Position numbers and translations under genes: made by a program. From positions 3,149,968 to 3,213,967 of the forward strand of contig CP036424.1 of NCBI GenBank assembly GCA_007745835.1: 64,000 nucleotides of DNA, read 5' to 3'. The stretch is from Planctomycetes bacterium MalM25 (lineage in GTDB: Bacteria; Planctomycetota; Planctomycetia; Pirellulales; Lacipirellulaceae). Each line of letters begins with the position of its first letter. Position 1 is the stretch's first letter. The notes beneath the pieces were generated by a model that saw only the letters and a list, made by a program, of their open reading frames with translations, was not told where the DNA came from and ran no database searches. Positions 18,519 to 29,906 of this stretch are shown piece by piece.

Positions 18519-19751
18519 TCAGGCGGCCTGACGGCCCGCTCCCGGGGTGACTTGCAGTTCTCGCAGCACGTACGCCGCGGCCCGTTCCGAGGCGCCCGGC
18601 GTGTCGACCCGCCGACGCAGCTCCTCCATGCGGGCGATCAGATCGGCGCGGGCGTCGTCGTTGGTGAGCCACTCGACGGCGTGGTCCGCGAGGCGATCGG
18701 AGCAATCGGAGTAGGTCAGGTACTCGGGCATCAGCGCGTGGGCGTCGTCGGGTGAGTCGGGATCGTAGACGCCCACCTTCTCCGGGAACAGTTTCGGCGC
18801 GGTCAGCAGGTTGACCAGCGTGATGTAAGGCACGCGTCGGAAATAGCTCTGCGCCAGGTAGAGCAGTCGCGAGGTCTTGTAGACGATCGCCGTCGGCTTC
18901 GCGTGGTGCAGCAGTTCGAGCGACACCGAACCGGAAACCGCCAGGCAGCACGTGGCCGACTCGATCACCTCGGGAGTCTGTCCGACGCAGACCGAGGGCC
19001 CCTCGGTCTTGATGAGCCCCGCGTCGTCGATCATGCGGAGGATCCCCTCGGCGTGGGCCGGCTTGAACGCGGCGACGACGAAACGGGCCTTCGGAACTCG
19101 GGCGCGGATCTTCTTCATCGCGTTGAGCAGCGTGCCGAAGTTCGCTTTGACCTCCTGCGTCCGCGAGCCGGGCAGGAGCGCGACCAACGGGCGCTCGTCA
19201 TCGCTCAGGCGTTCGAGCGCCGCCTCGTCGAGTCGCCGGCTGTTGAGTTCGTCGAAGTAGGGATGCCCGACGTACGTGGCGTTCACGCCCCGCTCGCGGA
19301 GCCAGGGCTCCTCGAACGGCAGCTTGCAGAGCCCGTGATCGACATCGCGGCGGAGCTTCTTCACACGCCAGGACGCCCAGCCCCACACTTGGGGCGTGCC
19401 GTAGTAGAAGACCGGCACGCCGCGTTTCTTCGCGTGCCGGGCGATGTGCCAGTTGAAGCCCGGGAAGTCGATCAGCACCACCGCGTCGGGCCGCTGCTCG
19501 TCGAAGATCCGCGCCGCCCGCGAAGAGAGCTTGAAGAACTGCGGCAGCTTCCAGAAGACCTGCAAGAAGCCCATCACGGCGAGCGTGGTCAGGTCGTAAT
19601 GCAGCTCGGCGCCCGCCTTACGCATGCGGGGCCCGCCGTAGCCGACGCAACGGATCGTCTCCCCCGAACCGGCTTGCAGAGCGCGGATCAGGTTCGCCCC
19701 GTGCAGGTCGCCGCTCGGTTCGCCGACCGAGAAGAAGATTGTCTTCGCCAT
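18519..19751 (-). CDS. lpxB: Lipid-A-disaccharide synthase
   Basis: The 410-residue GT-B glycosyltransferase condenses UDP-2,3-diacylglucosamine with lipid X to give the lipid A disaccharide. It acts at the inner membrane face. Signatures seen are FFSVGEPSGDLHGANLI at the N-terminus, VGYGGPRM, LIDFPGFNWHIARHAKKRGV, YYGTPQVWGW, YVGHPYFDEL and the C-terminal region with LLPGSRTQEVK and AVSGSVSLELLHH. The presence of the gene indicates LPS synthesis. Other lpx genes are not in this window. Confidence 0.96.
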   Translation of the reverse strand: MAKTIFFSVGEPSGDLHGANLIRALQAGSGETIRCVGYGGPRMRKAGAELHYDLTTLAVMGFLQVFWKLPQFFKLSSRAARIFDEQRPDAVVLIDFPGFNWHIARHAKKRGVPVFYYGTPQVWGWASWRVKKLRRDVDHGLCKLPFEEPWLRERGVNATYVGHPYFDELNSRRLDEAALERLSDDERPLVALLPGSRTQEVKANFGTLLNAMKKIRARVPKARFVVAAFKPAHAEGILRMIDDAGLIKTEGPSVCVGQTPEVIESATCCLAVSGSVSLELLHHAKPTAIVYKTSRLLYLAQSYFRRVPYITLVNLLTAPKLFPEKVGVYDPDSPDDAHALMPEYLTYSDCSDRLADHAVEWLTNDDARADLIARMEELRRRVDTPGASERAAAYVLRELQVTPGAGRQAA

Positions 19752-19968
19752 CCGTGGTCACCGCGTGGTGGTTTGCGTAAGTAGCGCAAGCGCGGCGGGA
19801 GTGTGGCAGAACGGGCGGGGCGACGCAGCCCCAGTTAGGGGGCCGGATCTCGGGCCTCCCCTGAGTCGCTAGCGACCCGCTCTGAATTGTTGGAAGCGAG
19901 CCACCCTCTCGACCCCCTAAACCCGCGGTTTGAGCGGGTGGCCAAAGAAAAAAATGGACACGGGCCGC

Positions 19969-21351
19969 CTAGCCCGCATGGCGGGGCTCGGCGAGCAGCA
20001 GCGTCTGTGCGCCCGCCGCGAGGATCACCACCGCCCCCAGGGCGAAGACCGGTGCGCAACCGATGACGCCCACCAGCGCCCCCACCAGCGGCGAGCCAAT
20101 GATCACCGGCCACGCCAGGCACATGCCGACGGCGCTCACGTAACGCGGGTGCTCCTCGCGCGGAGCCAGCTCGAGCGTGTAGTTGATCAGCATCTTGATC
20201 GTCACGGGCGTGAAGCCGAGCGGCAGGAAGACGATCCAGAACCAGCCGGCGCTCACCTCGGGGGCGAGCCAGCCGAGCGCCGCCGCGGTGAGGGGCGCCA
20301 GCGCGGCGCCGATCACACAGAACCGGACCGCCGCCCGGTTGCCCAGGCGATCGGCCATCGGGCCGGTGAACAGGCTCAGCACGGCGACCGCGAGGTGCTG
20401 CGTGACGGTCCACACCATCAGCGACGACGTGTCGAACGCGGCGCCGCCGCTCGCCTCGGCAAGCTCGCGCGCCAGAGCCTGGTAGTGCGGGAAGAGGGTG
20501 AAGGTCGCACTGAACAGCAGGGCGACGATCGCCACGCGGCGGTAGGGGCCCGGGGCGAACGCCAGGGTCGACGCGTCCCACAGCCGACGCCAGGCGGGCG
20601 TCGACTCCTCTTGGAAGTCGTCCCCCTTCTCGCGCACGGCGAGCATCGTCACGCTCGCCAGCGCGAAGCAGACCGCCGGCGCGGCGAACAGCCAGGTGAA
20701 GCCGCCGTCGGGCAGCCGCAGCCACTGCGGCATCAGCCACCAAGCGGCGGCGATGGCGATCGGCGCCCCGACGAACACGCCCGCCGCGAACAGCCGCCCG
20801 CGCCGCTGCGGCCGGATCAGCTTGCCGCCGATCGAGTGGATCGCCAACTGGTTGAGCCCCGTCAGCGTGAAGAAGACCGCGTAGGCCGCCAAGAAGAAGT
20901 AAGGCATCCAGCCGGCCGGCTCACCGTTGGCGTCGCGCCACACGCCGCTTGCCCACACGATCGACAGCACCGCGAAGGGGATCGCCATGCCGAAGGTCGA
21001 CAGGCAGACCGCCCAGCGCTTCTGCGGCATCAGCTTGAGCGACCGCGCGAACAACGCGGGCGGAACGCTGAAGCCGAGCCGGTTGAAGACCATCAACGAG
21101 CCGCGCAGCGTGGCGTCGCCGCCGATGGCGTCCATGAAGAACGGCATCACGATGCTCTCGGTCTTGAAGACCCAACCGACCCGCATGAGCACCTGGTGCA
21201 GGGCGAGCCAGACGAAGTTGCGGGGCTCGTTCTCGTGCGTCTCCTCGCAGGGGAGCGGCACGCTCTCGGTCTGCGGCAGGTCGCTCCCCAAGCCGAGCAC
21301 CGCTTCGTCCGACGACGGTCGGGCGGCGGACTCGTCGAGGGTCGAGGACAT
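19969..21351 (-). CDS. MFS transporter
   Basis: The 460-residue protein shows about twelve hydrophobic segments in two halves. Each half has family-like positions, for instance RRGRLFAAGVFVG before the middle loop and GPMADRLGNRAAV, a variant of the MFS loop-2/3 motif GxLaDRxGrr, in the second half. The substrate is not identifiable. The start at ATG 21351 avoids an Arg/Ser-rich upstream extension that the longer frame would add. It has no close neighbours on its strand: lpxB lies 217 bp downstream, and upstream is a palindromic element followed by the CYTH gene. Confidence 0.85.
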   Translation of the reverse strand: MSSTLDESAARPSSDEAVLGLGSDLPQTESVPLPCEETHENEPRNFVWLALHQVLMRVGWVFKTESIVMPFFMDAIGGDATLRGSLMVFNRLGFSVPPALFARSLKLMPQKRWAVCLSTFGMAIPFAVLSIVWASGVWRDANGEPAGWMPYFFLAAYAVFFTLTGLNQLAIHSIGGKLIRPQRRGRLFAAGVFVGAPIAIAAAWWLMPQWLRLPDGGFTWLFAAPAVCFALASVTMLAVREKGDDFQEESTPAWRRLWDASTLAFAPGPYRRVAIVALLFSATFTLFPHYQALARELAEASGGAAFDTSSLMVWTVTQHLAVAVLSLFTGPMADRLGNRAAVRFCVIGAALAPLTAAALGWLAPEVSAGWFWIVFLPLGFTPVTIKMLINYTLELAPREEHPRYVSAVGMCLAWPVIIGSPLVGALVGVIGCAPVFALGAVVILAAGAQTLLLAEPRHAG

Positions 21352-21463
21352 ACGGCGCAGGCGGGAGGGAGGGCGCGGGCGGGAGCCCCACTGTACGCGA
21401 GCCGAGGGCCAACGAGAACGGTGGGGCGATCGCAAGGACCGGCCGCAACGACCTGAGGTTCTA

Positions 21464-21553
21464 CTGTGGGAGGCGTCTCCGACGCCGATAACGCGTGGCG
21501 AGCCGTTGCGGCTGGCGTACCGTTATCGGCGTCGGGAGACGCCTCCCACAGGA
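21464..21553 (+). repeat. Family-1 palindromic element, copy B
   Basis: Inverted arms begin CTGTGGGAGGCGTCTCC. The inner stem continues as GATAACG opposite CGTTATC, making this the best-paired copy. It lies between the MFS start and the CYTH stop. It has no open frame of its own. Confidence 0.88.
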
Positions 21554-21575
21554 AAGGGCGACCGAGGGCGCAAGA

Positions 21576-22142
21576 TCAGTCGGCTGCCGCCGACGGCTCG
21601 GGGCCATCGGCTAACAACATGCCGAGGTAGCTGCGGGGCTCCGGTTCGGTTAGCCCCAACTCGCTCGCGAGCGCGACGACGGCCGCCTCGGCCGCGTCGC
21701 GGGTGGCGTCGTCGGCGAGCGTCTCGACTTCGGCAAAGCTGCCGAGCCCTTCGACCTCGTCGATCGTCAGCTCGAACGCGCGACCCTCGCGTTCCAAGAG
21801 GAACGGCGTGCGGCGTTTGGTGACCGTCGCCACGGGGCGGAAGCCGAGCTTCACGAGCACCTCGCCCCAACCGTCCGCCGTGCCGTCGGCGAGGGGGAGC
21901 TCCAGCTCGAAGCGAGTCTTCGCGAGGCCCCCCTGCTTCGGTCCTTTATAGGTGACCACCGCCTCGCCCCCGACCGTCCGCACCCGCAGCGCCTCGTCGG
22001 TCTGGGCGAAGTCGCGGGCGGGGTGGTTATAGTACGCGTCCGACTGCGTCACCGCTTCCTGAGCCCCGGCGCCAAGCTCCGCGAGCCGCTGACGGAAGGC
22101 TTCCGGGTTGGGCAACGCAAACTTCAGTTCGACTTCGAGCAT
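21576..22142 (-). CDS. CYTH-domain phosphatase/adenylate cyclase (CyaB-like)
   Basis: The 188-residue product starts at ATG 22142 and opens with the CYTH signature MLEVELKF (ExExK at residues 2-6). DAYYNHPARDFAQTDEALRVR, VTYKGP and FELTIDEVEGLGSFAEVET follow; the charged residues line the beta-tunnel that binds triphosphate. Members are class IV adenylate cyclases or thiamine or inorganic triphosphatases, and sequence alone cannot separate them. The longer in-frame start at 22214 adds 24 unrelated residues. The C-terminus ends in a short Ala/Glu tail. Confidence 0.92.
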   Translation of the reverse strand: MLEVELKFALPNPEAFRQRLAELGAGAQEAVTQSDAYYNHPARDFAQTDEALRVRTVGGEAVVTYKGPKQGGLAKTRFELELPLADGTADGWGEVLVKLGFRPVATVTKRRTPFLLEREGRAFELTIDEVEGLGSFAEVETLADDATRDAAEAAVVALASELGLTEPEPRSYLGMLLADGPEPSAAAD

Positions 22143-22208
22143 CAGGACCGGCCTCGCAGCAGATAGAACCGAGCCGTCGGCGGCAGCCGACGGATGACCG
22201 AAGAAGAG

Positions 22209-22234
22209 AACCACAAAGGCACGAAGGGCACAAC
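22209..22234 (+). repeat. Partial arm of a tandem CACGAAGG-type repeat
   Basis: An ACCACAAAGGCACGAAGGGC-type stretch matches one arm of the ACCACAGAG-type inverted repeat near 26.6 kb, and is only half of a pair here. It lies just before the start of the gene at 22241. Short and imperfect, so moderate confidence. Confidence 0.5.
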
Positions 22235-22240
22235 GGCGCG

Positions 22241-23068
22241 ATGCGATTCGGAACGTTTAGAGAATGGTTCAGGATGGCATTCTGGGTCACTGTATGCCTT
22301 AGCTTGGTGTTCTATGTCTTGCCCTGGGTAGAGAGTTACTTTGGCAAAGACGCTATTGAGCCTGCCCTAACCATCATCCTCGTATCCATGCTCGTCATCG
22401 CGACGGTCAACGCGAACCGTTCGGGCTTTCTCGGATCGAAGCTGCGGCTTTCTCTTCTGGATTTGATCGTCGTCACCACCACCATAGCGCTGTACTGCAC
22501 TGCATTCAGTTTGGCGTCGCCATTCGAGTGGCCCCGGACGAGCGGCCTCTTCCAGGGCCTGATAGGCTGGTGGGTAGCCGCGTTCGTGTATCGACTTGTT
22601 GGCAACCACCTCTATTTCACGGAACGTTGGAGCAATCCTGGAGCTTACTTGCAACAACTCGTTCCGGCACGCTTCGTCCCAAGAGACCACTTAATCATTG
22701 CCAGCGCCCTACTGCTGCTCGTCGTCATCCTAAAGCAGCTCCAAGGCGGAGAGGCTTTCACTTGGGTGTTCTTGATCCTGATTGGCGCCGCCATCCGAGC
22801 CCACCTCATCGCCTACGAACGGACCGCGATTTGGCAGAATTCTGATGCCGTGCGCCTACTGAGCAAATGGTGGTGCTGGGAGGATGGCAACTTACGCCTC
22901 ATCCGGGATCGTGCAGCAACACGATTGGCGCCCTCTGATGGCAGCAAGAACCTGCCCGCTAGCTGGTGGCCCCTTGTTCCGGATGGATGTGTCTCGCAGT
23001 TAGAAGAGGTTCTCGCCTCGAAACGAAAGCCAAAGAGCAGCCATCGGCGAACAAGTACCAGTAAGTGA
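22241..23068 (+). CDS. Polytopic membrane protein of unknown function, 275 aa
   Basis: The frame starts at ATG 22241 and codes for about five or six hydrophobic segments: FWVTVCLSLVFYVLPWV, ALTIILVSMLVIATV, LLDLIVVTTTIALYCTAFSL, HLIIASALLLLVVIL and TWVFLILIGAAIRAHLIAY. The C-terminal 80 residues are soluble and charged. Codon use is less GC-biased than in all neighbours, which is visible by eye, so recent acquisition or relaxed selection is possible (inference). The next gene begins seven bases after its stop codon, so they form a pair. I do not recognise the family. An arm of a dispersed repeat lies just upstream. Confidence 0.72.
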   Translation: MRFGTFREWFRMAFWVTVCLSLVFYVLPWVESYFGKDAIEPALTIILVSMLVIATVNANRSGFLGSKLRLSLLDLIVVTTTIALYCTAFSLASPFEWPRTSGLFQGLIGWWVAAFVYRLVGNHLYFTERWSNPGAYLQQLVPARFVPRDHLIIASALLLLVVILKQLQGGEAFTWVFLILIGAAIRAHLIAYERTAIWQNSDAVRLLSKWWCWEDGNLRLIRDRAATRLAPSDGSKNLPASWWPLVPDGCVSQLEEVLASKRKPKSSHRRTSTSK

Positions 23069-23075
23069 GCAGGCG

Positions 23076-23663
23076 ATGCGATGCGGAATCCGTGACCTGA
23101 TGCTGGCGACGACCCTCGTGGCGATCTACGCGGCCGGGTTCGCTCACCTCGCCCGGCTCGGCGGTCAGCCGGTACGGTTCCATGAGATGCTGGGTGGGTT
23201 GGTCATGGTAAGCACCATGGGGGCGACCGTCCTTTGGCTGGGACGCCGTTCGTATCGGCGGGCGGGCGAGCCACTCGTGGCTTGGCGATCAGCCAATTGG
23301 TGGGCGCCACACACGATGTTCCTCTTAATGTTCGCCGGCTACCTCGGCTTGTGCACGTGGCGAGGCTCCACGCTCGGGATCATTTTTCCGCTCATGATGG
23401 CGTTCCAACAGTTTGCATTCTTGTTCCACCAACGCATTCAGCTTAGCCGAGAGGGGCTGTTGCTAGGCCTGGCGTTCATCCCTTGGGACGAGTGCAAGCT
23501 TGTCCCCGTAGAAGGGGTGGCACACTTCGAGTTATCCACGACAGGACGCCTTTTCCCTCCGCGGTGGCCGATCAAGAAGCAAAGACTCGCCGTGCCCGCC
23601 GAAGTGCATGAAGCGGTTCTCGAGGCGCTCGCGGAGATTCGGGGAGACGGTCCGATCCCGTGA
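23076..23663 (+). CDS. Membrane protein of unknown function, 195 aa
   Basis: The N-terminus (IRDLMLATTLVAIYAAGFAH) matches a leader motif common in planctomycete membrane proteins. Three or four hydrophobic segments follow (LGGLVMVSTMGATVLWL, HTMFLLMFAGYLGLCTW and IIFPLMMAFQQFAFLF). The end is a soluble region with SREGLLLGLAFIPWDECKLV and a beta-rich stretch, which looks like a PH-like or DUF5673-type cytoplasmic tail (tentative). It directly follows the 275-residue membrane protein, and both likely belong to one transcript. ATG 23081 is an alternative start in another frame and is not used. The function is unknown. Confidence 0.72.
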   Translation: MRCGIRDLMLATTLVAIYAAGFAHLARLGGQPVRFHEMLGGLVMVSTMGATVLWLGRRSYRRAGEPLVAWRSANWWAPHTMFLLMFAGYLGLCTWRGSTLGIIFPLMMAFQQFAFLFHQRIQLSREGLLLGLAFIPWDECKLVPVEGVAHFELSTTGRLFPPRWPIKKQRLAVPAEVHEAVLEALAEIRGDGPIP

Positions 23664-23673
23664 CTTGCGTCTC

Positions 23674-25152
23674 TCACCGCAGGTAGGTCGCCCCGTCGAT
23701 GGCGACGCCCTCCGGCGCCCGCTCCGCGACGCCCGCCGCGTCGAGCGCCCAGAGGGGGCTGATCTCGATCGGCGTGTCATCCGGCGTGGAAACGCCGGCA
23801 GCATTTAGCCAGCGGCGATACTGGTCGCTCAGGAAACGCTGCACGTACTCGGGCGTGTCCTTCGGCGCGCCGGGGGCATTCTTCAGCGGCGCGAAGATCT
23901 CCTCCTCGGCGTACTCGACGACGATCGGCCGCTCCGCCTGGGGCAGCAGGTCGAAGATGAACCGCTCGAACTTCAGGGCGTTGTTCTCGGTCGGCGTGAC
24001 CGGCTCGCCCGCTCCGTCCTCTTCAAACGGCACGTCCACTTCAAACGGGAGGTGTGAGACCTTCTTCTTCGCGATGTGGAACGGCAACGCGTCCTTCAGA
24101 GAAAGCATCCGCTCCAGGAAAGCCACGCCGAAGACGTGCACCGCGATGCTGCCCGCCCAGTACTTGAGGCCGCCCGCTTCGTCCTTCACTTCCGCGACGT
24201 CCTCCGGGAAGTCGCTGTACTCGATGACGCAGAGCTTGCCGTCGACCATCACGAAGTTGCCGAGCTTCTCGCCGGGCGTCTCCTTCGCGACGGCGACGCT
24301 CGTCAGCTCGCTCTGGGCGCCCAGGTGGTAGCCGAGCAGCTCGGCGTCGCCGATCGGGACGAGCGGGTTGTCGACTTGCAGGTAGAACAGGTTCTCGACA
24401 CCCCGCCGCCGCATGTGGTCGATCGCGCCCTCGCCGTGCTGCGCGCCCGGCTGCTGGCTCTTGAAGGTCGCGAGCGCCGCGATCGTGCCGCCGTGGCCAT
24501 CGGGCGAAAGGAAGAGGCGGCCCGGCTCGGCGAGCAGCAGCTTGCCGGTCGCCCTATCGACCGCGGGCATCGTCCCCTGGCAGAAGATGAAGAGATCGTC
24601 GTCCGCGAGGCCGAAGTTGTCGTTGGCGGCGAGGAACTCGATTGTGTCCTCGTGCGTGACGGGGCTGGTCATCAGGTAGACGGGCACGCCGACGCCGTGC
24701 CGCTTGGCGAGCGCGACCGCCTTCTCCAAGTGGATCTGGAAGAGGGTCGCGTCGGAGACCGGGCCGACCGGGTACATCCCCTTCGGCTTGTCGAAGCCGA
24801 GGCGGCTCCCCTGGCCGCCGGCGACCAGCAGGACGCCGACCTTGCCCGCGTTGAGAGCGGCCTTGCCTTGCTCGCGGGCCGCGTCGGGCGTGACGCCAAG
24901 TCCCCCGCCCTGCTCCGCCTCGCGATCGGTTAGCCGCATGGCGACCGGCGGCTCCGCCCGGCGGGCGGCGGCGTGCCAGTCGGGCTGATCGACTTCGCCG
25001 GCGAACAGCGACGCGAGTTCGTCGAGGTCGATCGCCCCCAGCTGGGCGGCGAGCGTCTGCCGCTCGGACTCGGACAGCTTGTCCCAATGGGCCAGGACGT
25101 GCGATTGGTCGTGCTTGGCGAGGCGGTCTGCGAGCTCGGTCGGGGCGGGCAT
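23674..25152 (-). CDS. UDP-sugar pyrophosphorylase (UDPGP/UAP1 family)
   Basis: The 492-residue protein belongs to the eukaryote-like UDP-N-acetylhexosamine pyrophosphorylase group: [20 protein letters not shown] binds the nucleotide. [37 protein letters not shown] and [11 protein letters not shown]-like stretches follow (here [14 protein letters not shown]). These enzymes use UTP and a sugar-1-phosphate to give a UDP-sugar. Substrate (glucose, GlcNAc or other) is not certain. The start at ATG 25152 follows an N-terminal extension, free of homology, that the longer frame would include. Likely role: precursor supply for polysaccharide or LPS. Confidence 0.92.
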   Translation of the reverse strand: MPAPTELADRLAKHDQSHVLAHWDKLSESERQTLAAQLGAIDLDELASLFAGEVDQPDWHAAARRAEPPVAMRLTDREAEQGGGLGVTPDAAREQGKAALNAGKVGVLLVAGGQGSRLGFDKPKGMYPVGPVSDATLFQIHLEKAVALAKRHGVGVPVYLMTSPVTHEDTIEFLAANDNFGLADDDLFIFCQGTMPAVDRATGKLLLAEPGRLFLSPDGHGGTIAALATFKSQQPGAQHGEGAIDHMRRRGVENLFYLQVDNPLVPIGDAELLGYHLGAQSELTSVAVAKETPGEKLGNFVMVDGKLCVIEYSDFPEDVAEVKDEAGGLKYWAGSIAVHVFGVAFLERMLSLKDALPFHIAKKKVSHLPFEVDVPFEEDGAGEPVTPTENNALKFERFIFDLLPQAERPIVVEYAEEEIFAPLKNAPGAPKDTPEYVQRFLSDQYRRWLNAAGVSTPDDTPIEISPLWALDAAGVAERAPEGVAIDGATYLR

Positions 25153-25255
25153 GGCCGGAGCGGGAGTTCGAGGAGGGTTCTTGGCCGGAAGGCCAGTAGT
25201 TTCGCACAACGGGCCCCGACGGGAAGTCCTCTTCCCGAGCCCCCGCCCTAGCCCG

Positions 25256-25285
25256 TTGCGACTCCGGGCGCTTGCCGGGTATGCT
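25256..25285 (+). promoter_or_regulatory. Possible sigma-70-type promoter of metK
   Basis: TTGCGA at 25256-25261 and TATGCT at 25280-25285 are separated by 18 bases. They stand about 80 bases before the metK GTG start. The match is fair, not strong. Confidence 0.4.
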
Positions 25286-25366
25286 TCTGGATTACCAATC
25301 CACCGCGGGCCGCAACCGCCGGCCCGCCACTCTCGCGTCCGCAGCGATTCGACAGGAGACCTCCCC

Positions 25367-26590
<1,224 letters not shown>

Positions 26591-26693
26591 TTCACCACAG
26601 AGATCACCGAGGACACGGAGGAAGCGTCGGGGCCTTTGGTCCCGGCCTTCCTTTTTTCTTTCCCTCTGTGCTCTCTGTGCCCTCCGTGGTGAA
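26591..26693. repeat. Inverted repeat with 31-base imperfect arms between metK and ispF
   Basis: The left arm (26591-26621, TTCACCACAGAGATCACC and on) and right arm (26663-26693) are imperfect complements built from ACCACAGAG/CACGGAG units. The middle has a smaller hairpin (GGGGCC with GGTCCC). Similar ACCACGGAGG-type units are dispersed in many bacterial genomes. The right arm ends four bases before the ispF start codon. Confidence 0.8.
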
Positions 26694-26697
26694 TCTC

Positions 26698-27189
26698 ATG
26701 AATCAACGCATCGGCCTCGGCGAGGATCGGCACCGGCTCGATGAGCCCGGCACGGGGCCCCTGCGGTTGGGGGGGATCGACGTGCCGCACGAACGCGGCC
26801 TCGTCGGGCACTCCGACGCCGACGTGCTGCTGCACGCCATCACCGACGCGCTGCTCGGCGCCGTCGGCGATCACGACATCGGCGAGCTCTTCCCCAACGA
26901 CGACGCGGCGAACGCCGGCCGCGACTCGGCCGATTTCCTCCGCCGGGCGCACCAACTCGTCCAAGACGCCGGCTACGAGCTGGCGAACCTCGACTGTGTG
27001 GTCCATGCGCAGCGCCCGAAGCTGCTGCCCTACAAGGACGCCATGCGGCAGCGGATCGCGGAGATCCTCGACGTCCCCGCCGGCGACATCGGACTCAAGG
27101 CGAAGACGGGCGAGAGCGTCGGCCCGATCGGCCGCGAAGAGGCGATCGACGCCCGCTGCGTGGCGCTCGTGGTGAGAGCAGAGGCTTAG
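26698..27189 (+). CDS. ispF: 2-C-methyl-D-erythritol 2,4-cyclodiphosphate synthase
   Basis: The 163-residue enzyme of the non-mevalonate isoprenoid pathway converts the CDP-ME 2-phosphate to the cyclodiphosphate. It has GLGEDRHRL (metal ligands Asp and His), GHSDADVLLHAITDALLGA, GDHDIGELFPN, VVHAQRPKL and KAKTGESVGPIGREEAI. The family trimer's active site uses these. The start at ATG 26698 lies directly after the inverted-repeat arm, and no separate good ribosome-binding site is seen. No ispD is adjacent. Confidence 0.96.
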   Translation: MNQRIGLGEDRHRLDEPGTGPLRLGGIDVPHERGLVGHSDADVLLHAITDALLGAVGDHDIGELFPNDDAANAGRDSADFLRRAHQLVQDAGYELANLDCVVHAQRPKLLPYKDAMRQRIAEILDVPAGDIGLKAKTGESVGPIGREEAIDARCVALVVRAEA

Positions 27190-27199
27190 GCCTTGAGCT

Positions 27200-27502
27200 C
27201 TACTTCAGGTCGATACGGAATCCACCGATCAGACCCGCCACGAAGTTGTAGAGCAGAGCCATCAAGGCGCCGCCAATGAAACCCATAACGGGGTACATGA
27301 TGGCCATCATGATCGCCATCACGATCGCGAATCCCGCCTCGGGCCCCCCCTGCATGGCCGGGCCAATGAAGAACAGGGGGGCTAAGATAAGAGCCAGAAT
27401 CGCGTACATCAGTCCGAGCACTTTGCCCGCTTGAAGCGGGTGAATGTACTCGAACTCGATCGTCGTCCCGCGCTGCGGCTTCTCGGTGTTCTCTTCGCTC
27501 AT
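27200..27502 (-). CDS. Small membrane protein, 100 aa, resembling DUF3566
   Basis: MSEENTEKPQRGTTIEFEYI forms a short charged N-terminus with a beta-like strand, then two hydrophobic hairpins (VLGLMYAILALILAPLFFIG and GFAIVMAIMMAIMYPVMGFIGG) and LYNFVAGLIGGFRIDL at the end. The end pattern LYN-(V/L)AG-(L/W)-GG is typical of DUF3566-like membrane proteins and their planctomycete relatives. Function unknown. It converges with ispF, with 10 bp between the stops. A very long open frame runs through on the same strand in the same phase but is a shadow of cysS. Confidence 0.78.
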   Translation of the reverse strand: MSEENTEKPQRGTTIEFEYIHPLQAGKVLGLMYAILALILAPLFFIGPAMQGGPEAGFAIVMAIMMAIMYPVMGFIGGALMALLYNFVAGLIGGFRIDLK

Positions 27503-27709
27503 GATCCTTATTTCTCCGGATTGGCAGGGCGTCGATGGGAAGCTACCGCCCGACACCAAGCCGGGCAACGGAGATTGCTGGCTAGCCGATCTTTCCAGAA
27601 CCGCCCCAAAGGCCGTACCCTTACGGTTTGCCAAAGGGGCGTCGCGCCGCGGTCGAGACGACGCGGCTCCCGCCCAGATAATCCGCAATTCGAAAATCCC
27701 TGATCCGCA

Positions 27710-29458
<1,749 letters not shown>

Positions 29459-29483
29459 TCCAACTTGAAAGAGTAGACGCCAC

Positions 29484-29681
29484 ATGCGGTACAAGATCTC
29501 ACTCGAACGCTCCGACGAAGGCGTCGCCGCTTCGGTCCTCGGCCTGCCAGGGTGTCACTCCCAAGGCGCCGACGAGTCGGAAGCGATCGCTAGCATCCGC
29601 GAAGCGATCCAAGAGTACCTCGCCGTTCAGAACGAGCTCTGGTCCGAACGCGAGACGCTCGAAGTTGAAGTGGAGGCGTAG
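29484..29681 (+). CDS. hicB: HicB-family antitoxin
   Basis: The 65-residue protein has the HicB partial RNase-H-like fold: MRYKISLERSDEGVAASVLG, then LPGCHSQGADESEAIASIRE, which is the diagnostic LPGC-SQG-T-EEA pattern. It neutralises the HicA toxin and usually represses its own operon. There is no C-terminal DNA-binding domain, so this is the short type. hicB comes before hicA here, the reverse of the common order. It starts 25 bases after cysS ends. Confidence 0.92.
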   Translation: MRYKISLERSDEGVAASVLGLPGCHSQGADESEAIASIREAIQEYLAVQNELWSERETLEVEVEA

Positions 29682-29700
29682 GCTTGCCGAAACTCCCGGG

Positions 29701-29895
29701 GTGAATCACAAGGACGCGATCCGTGCCCTTGAGAAATCCGACTTCGTGGTTGCCCGCGAAGGCAAGCACACCGTCATGACCGATGGCGCTCGCATCCTCA
29801 CCATCCCGCGACACAACCCGATCAACGCCCACACAATGGGCGCAATCGTCCGTGACGCAGGACTCACGAACGAAGTGTTCCGCAAGCTCCTGTAA
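29701..29895 (+). CDS. hicA: HicA-family toxin, possibly with a 5' frameshift scar
   Basis: The visible frame gives 64 residues from GTG 29701: NHKDAIRALEKSDFVVAREGKH, then RILTIPRHNPINAHTMGAIVRDAGL. That is the HicA double-stranded RNA-binding-like fold with the catalytic His at residue 23 (GKH). HicA cleaves mRNA. The family start reads M-P-K-L-P-G-V; here a TTG at 29684, well placed behind GGAGG, encodes LPKLPG in the neighbouring frame and then hits TGA after GGG. One extra G in the four-G run would restore the full family start. So the gene is either shortened with a poor GTG start, or frameshifted. Confidence 0.85.
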   Translation: MNHKDAIRALEKSDFVVAREGKHTVMTDGARILTIPRHNPINAHTMGAIVRDAGLTNEVFRKLL

Positions 29896-29906
29896 TCCCT
29901 CCGCTC

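Noticed and set aside
25153-25366. A possible SAM riboswitch upstream of metK
   Set aside because: I see no SAM-I-like or SAM-II-like conserved core; the leader looks like an ordinary promoter region.
29684-29704. A short HicA-like peptide LPKLPG as a separate gene
   Set aside because: It is only six codons before a stop; it is better explained as the remnant start of hicA in another frame.
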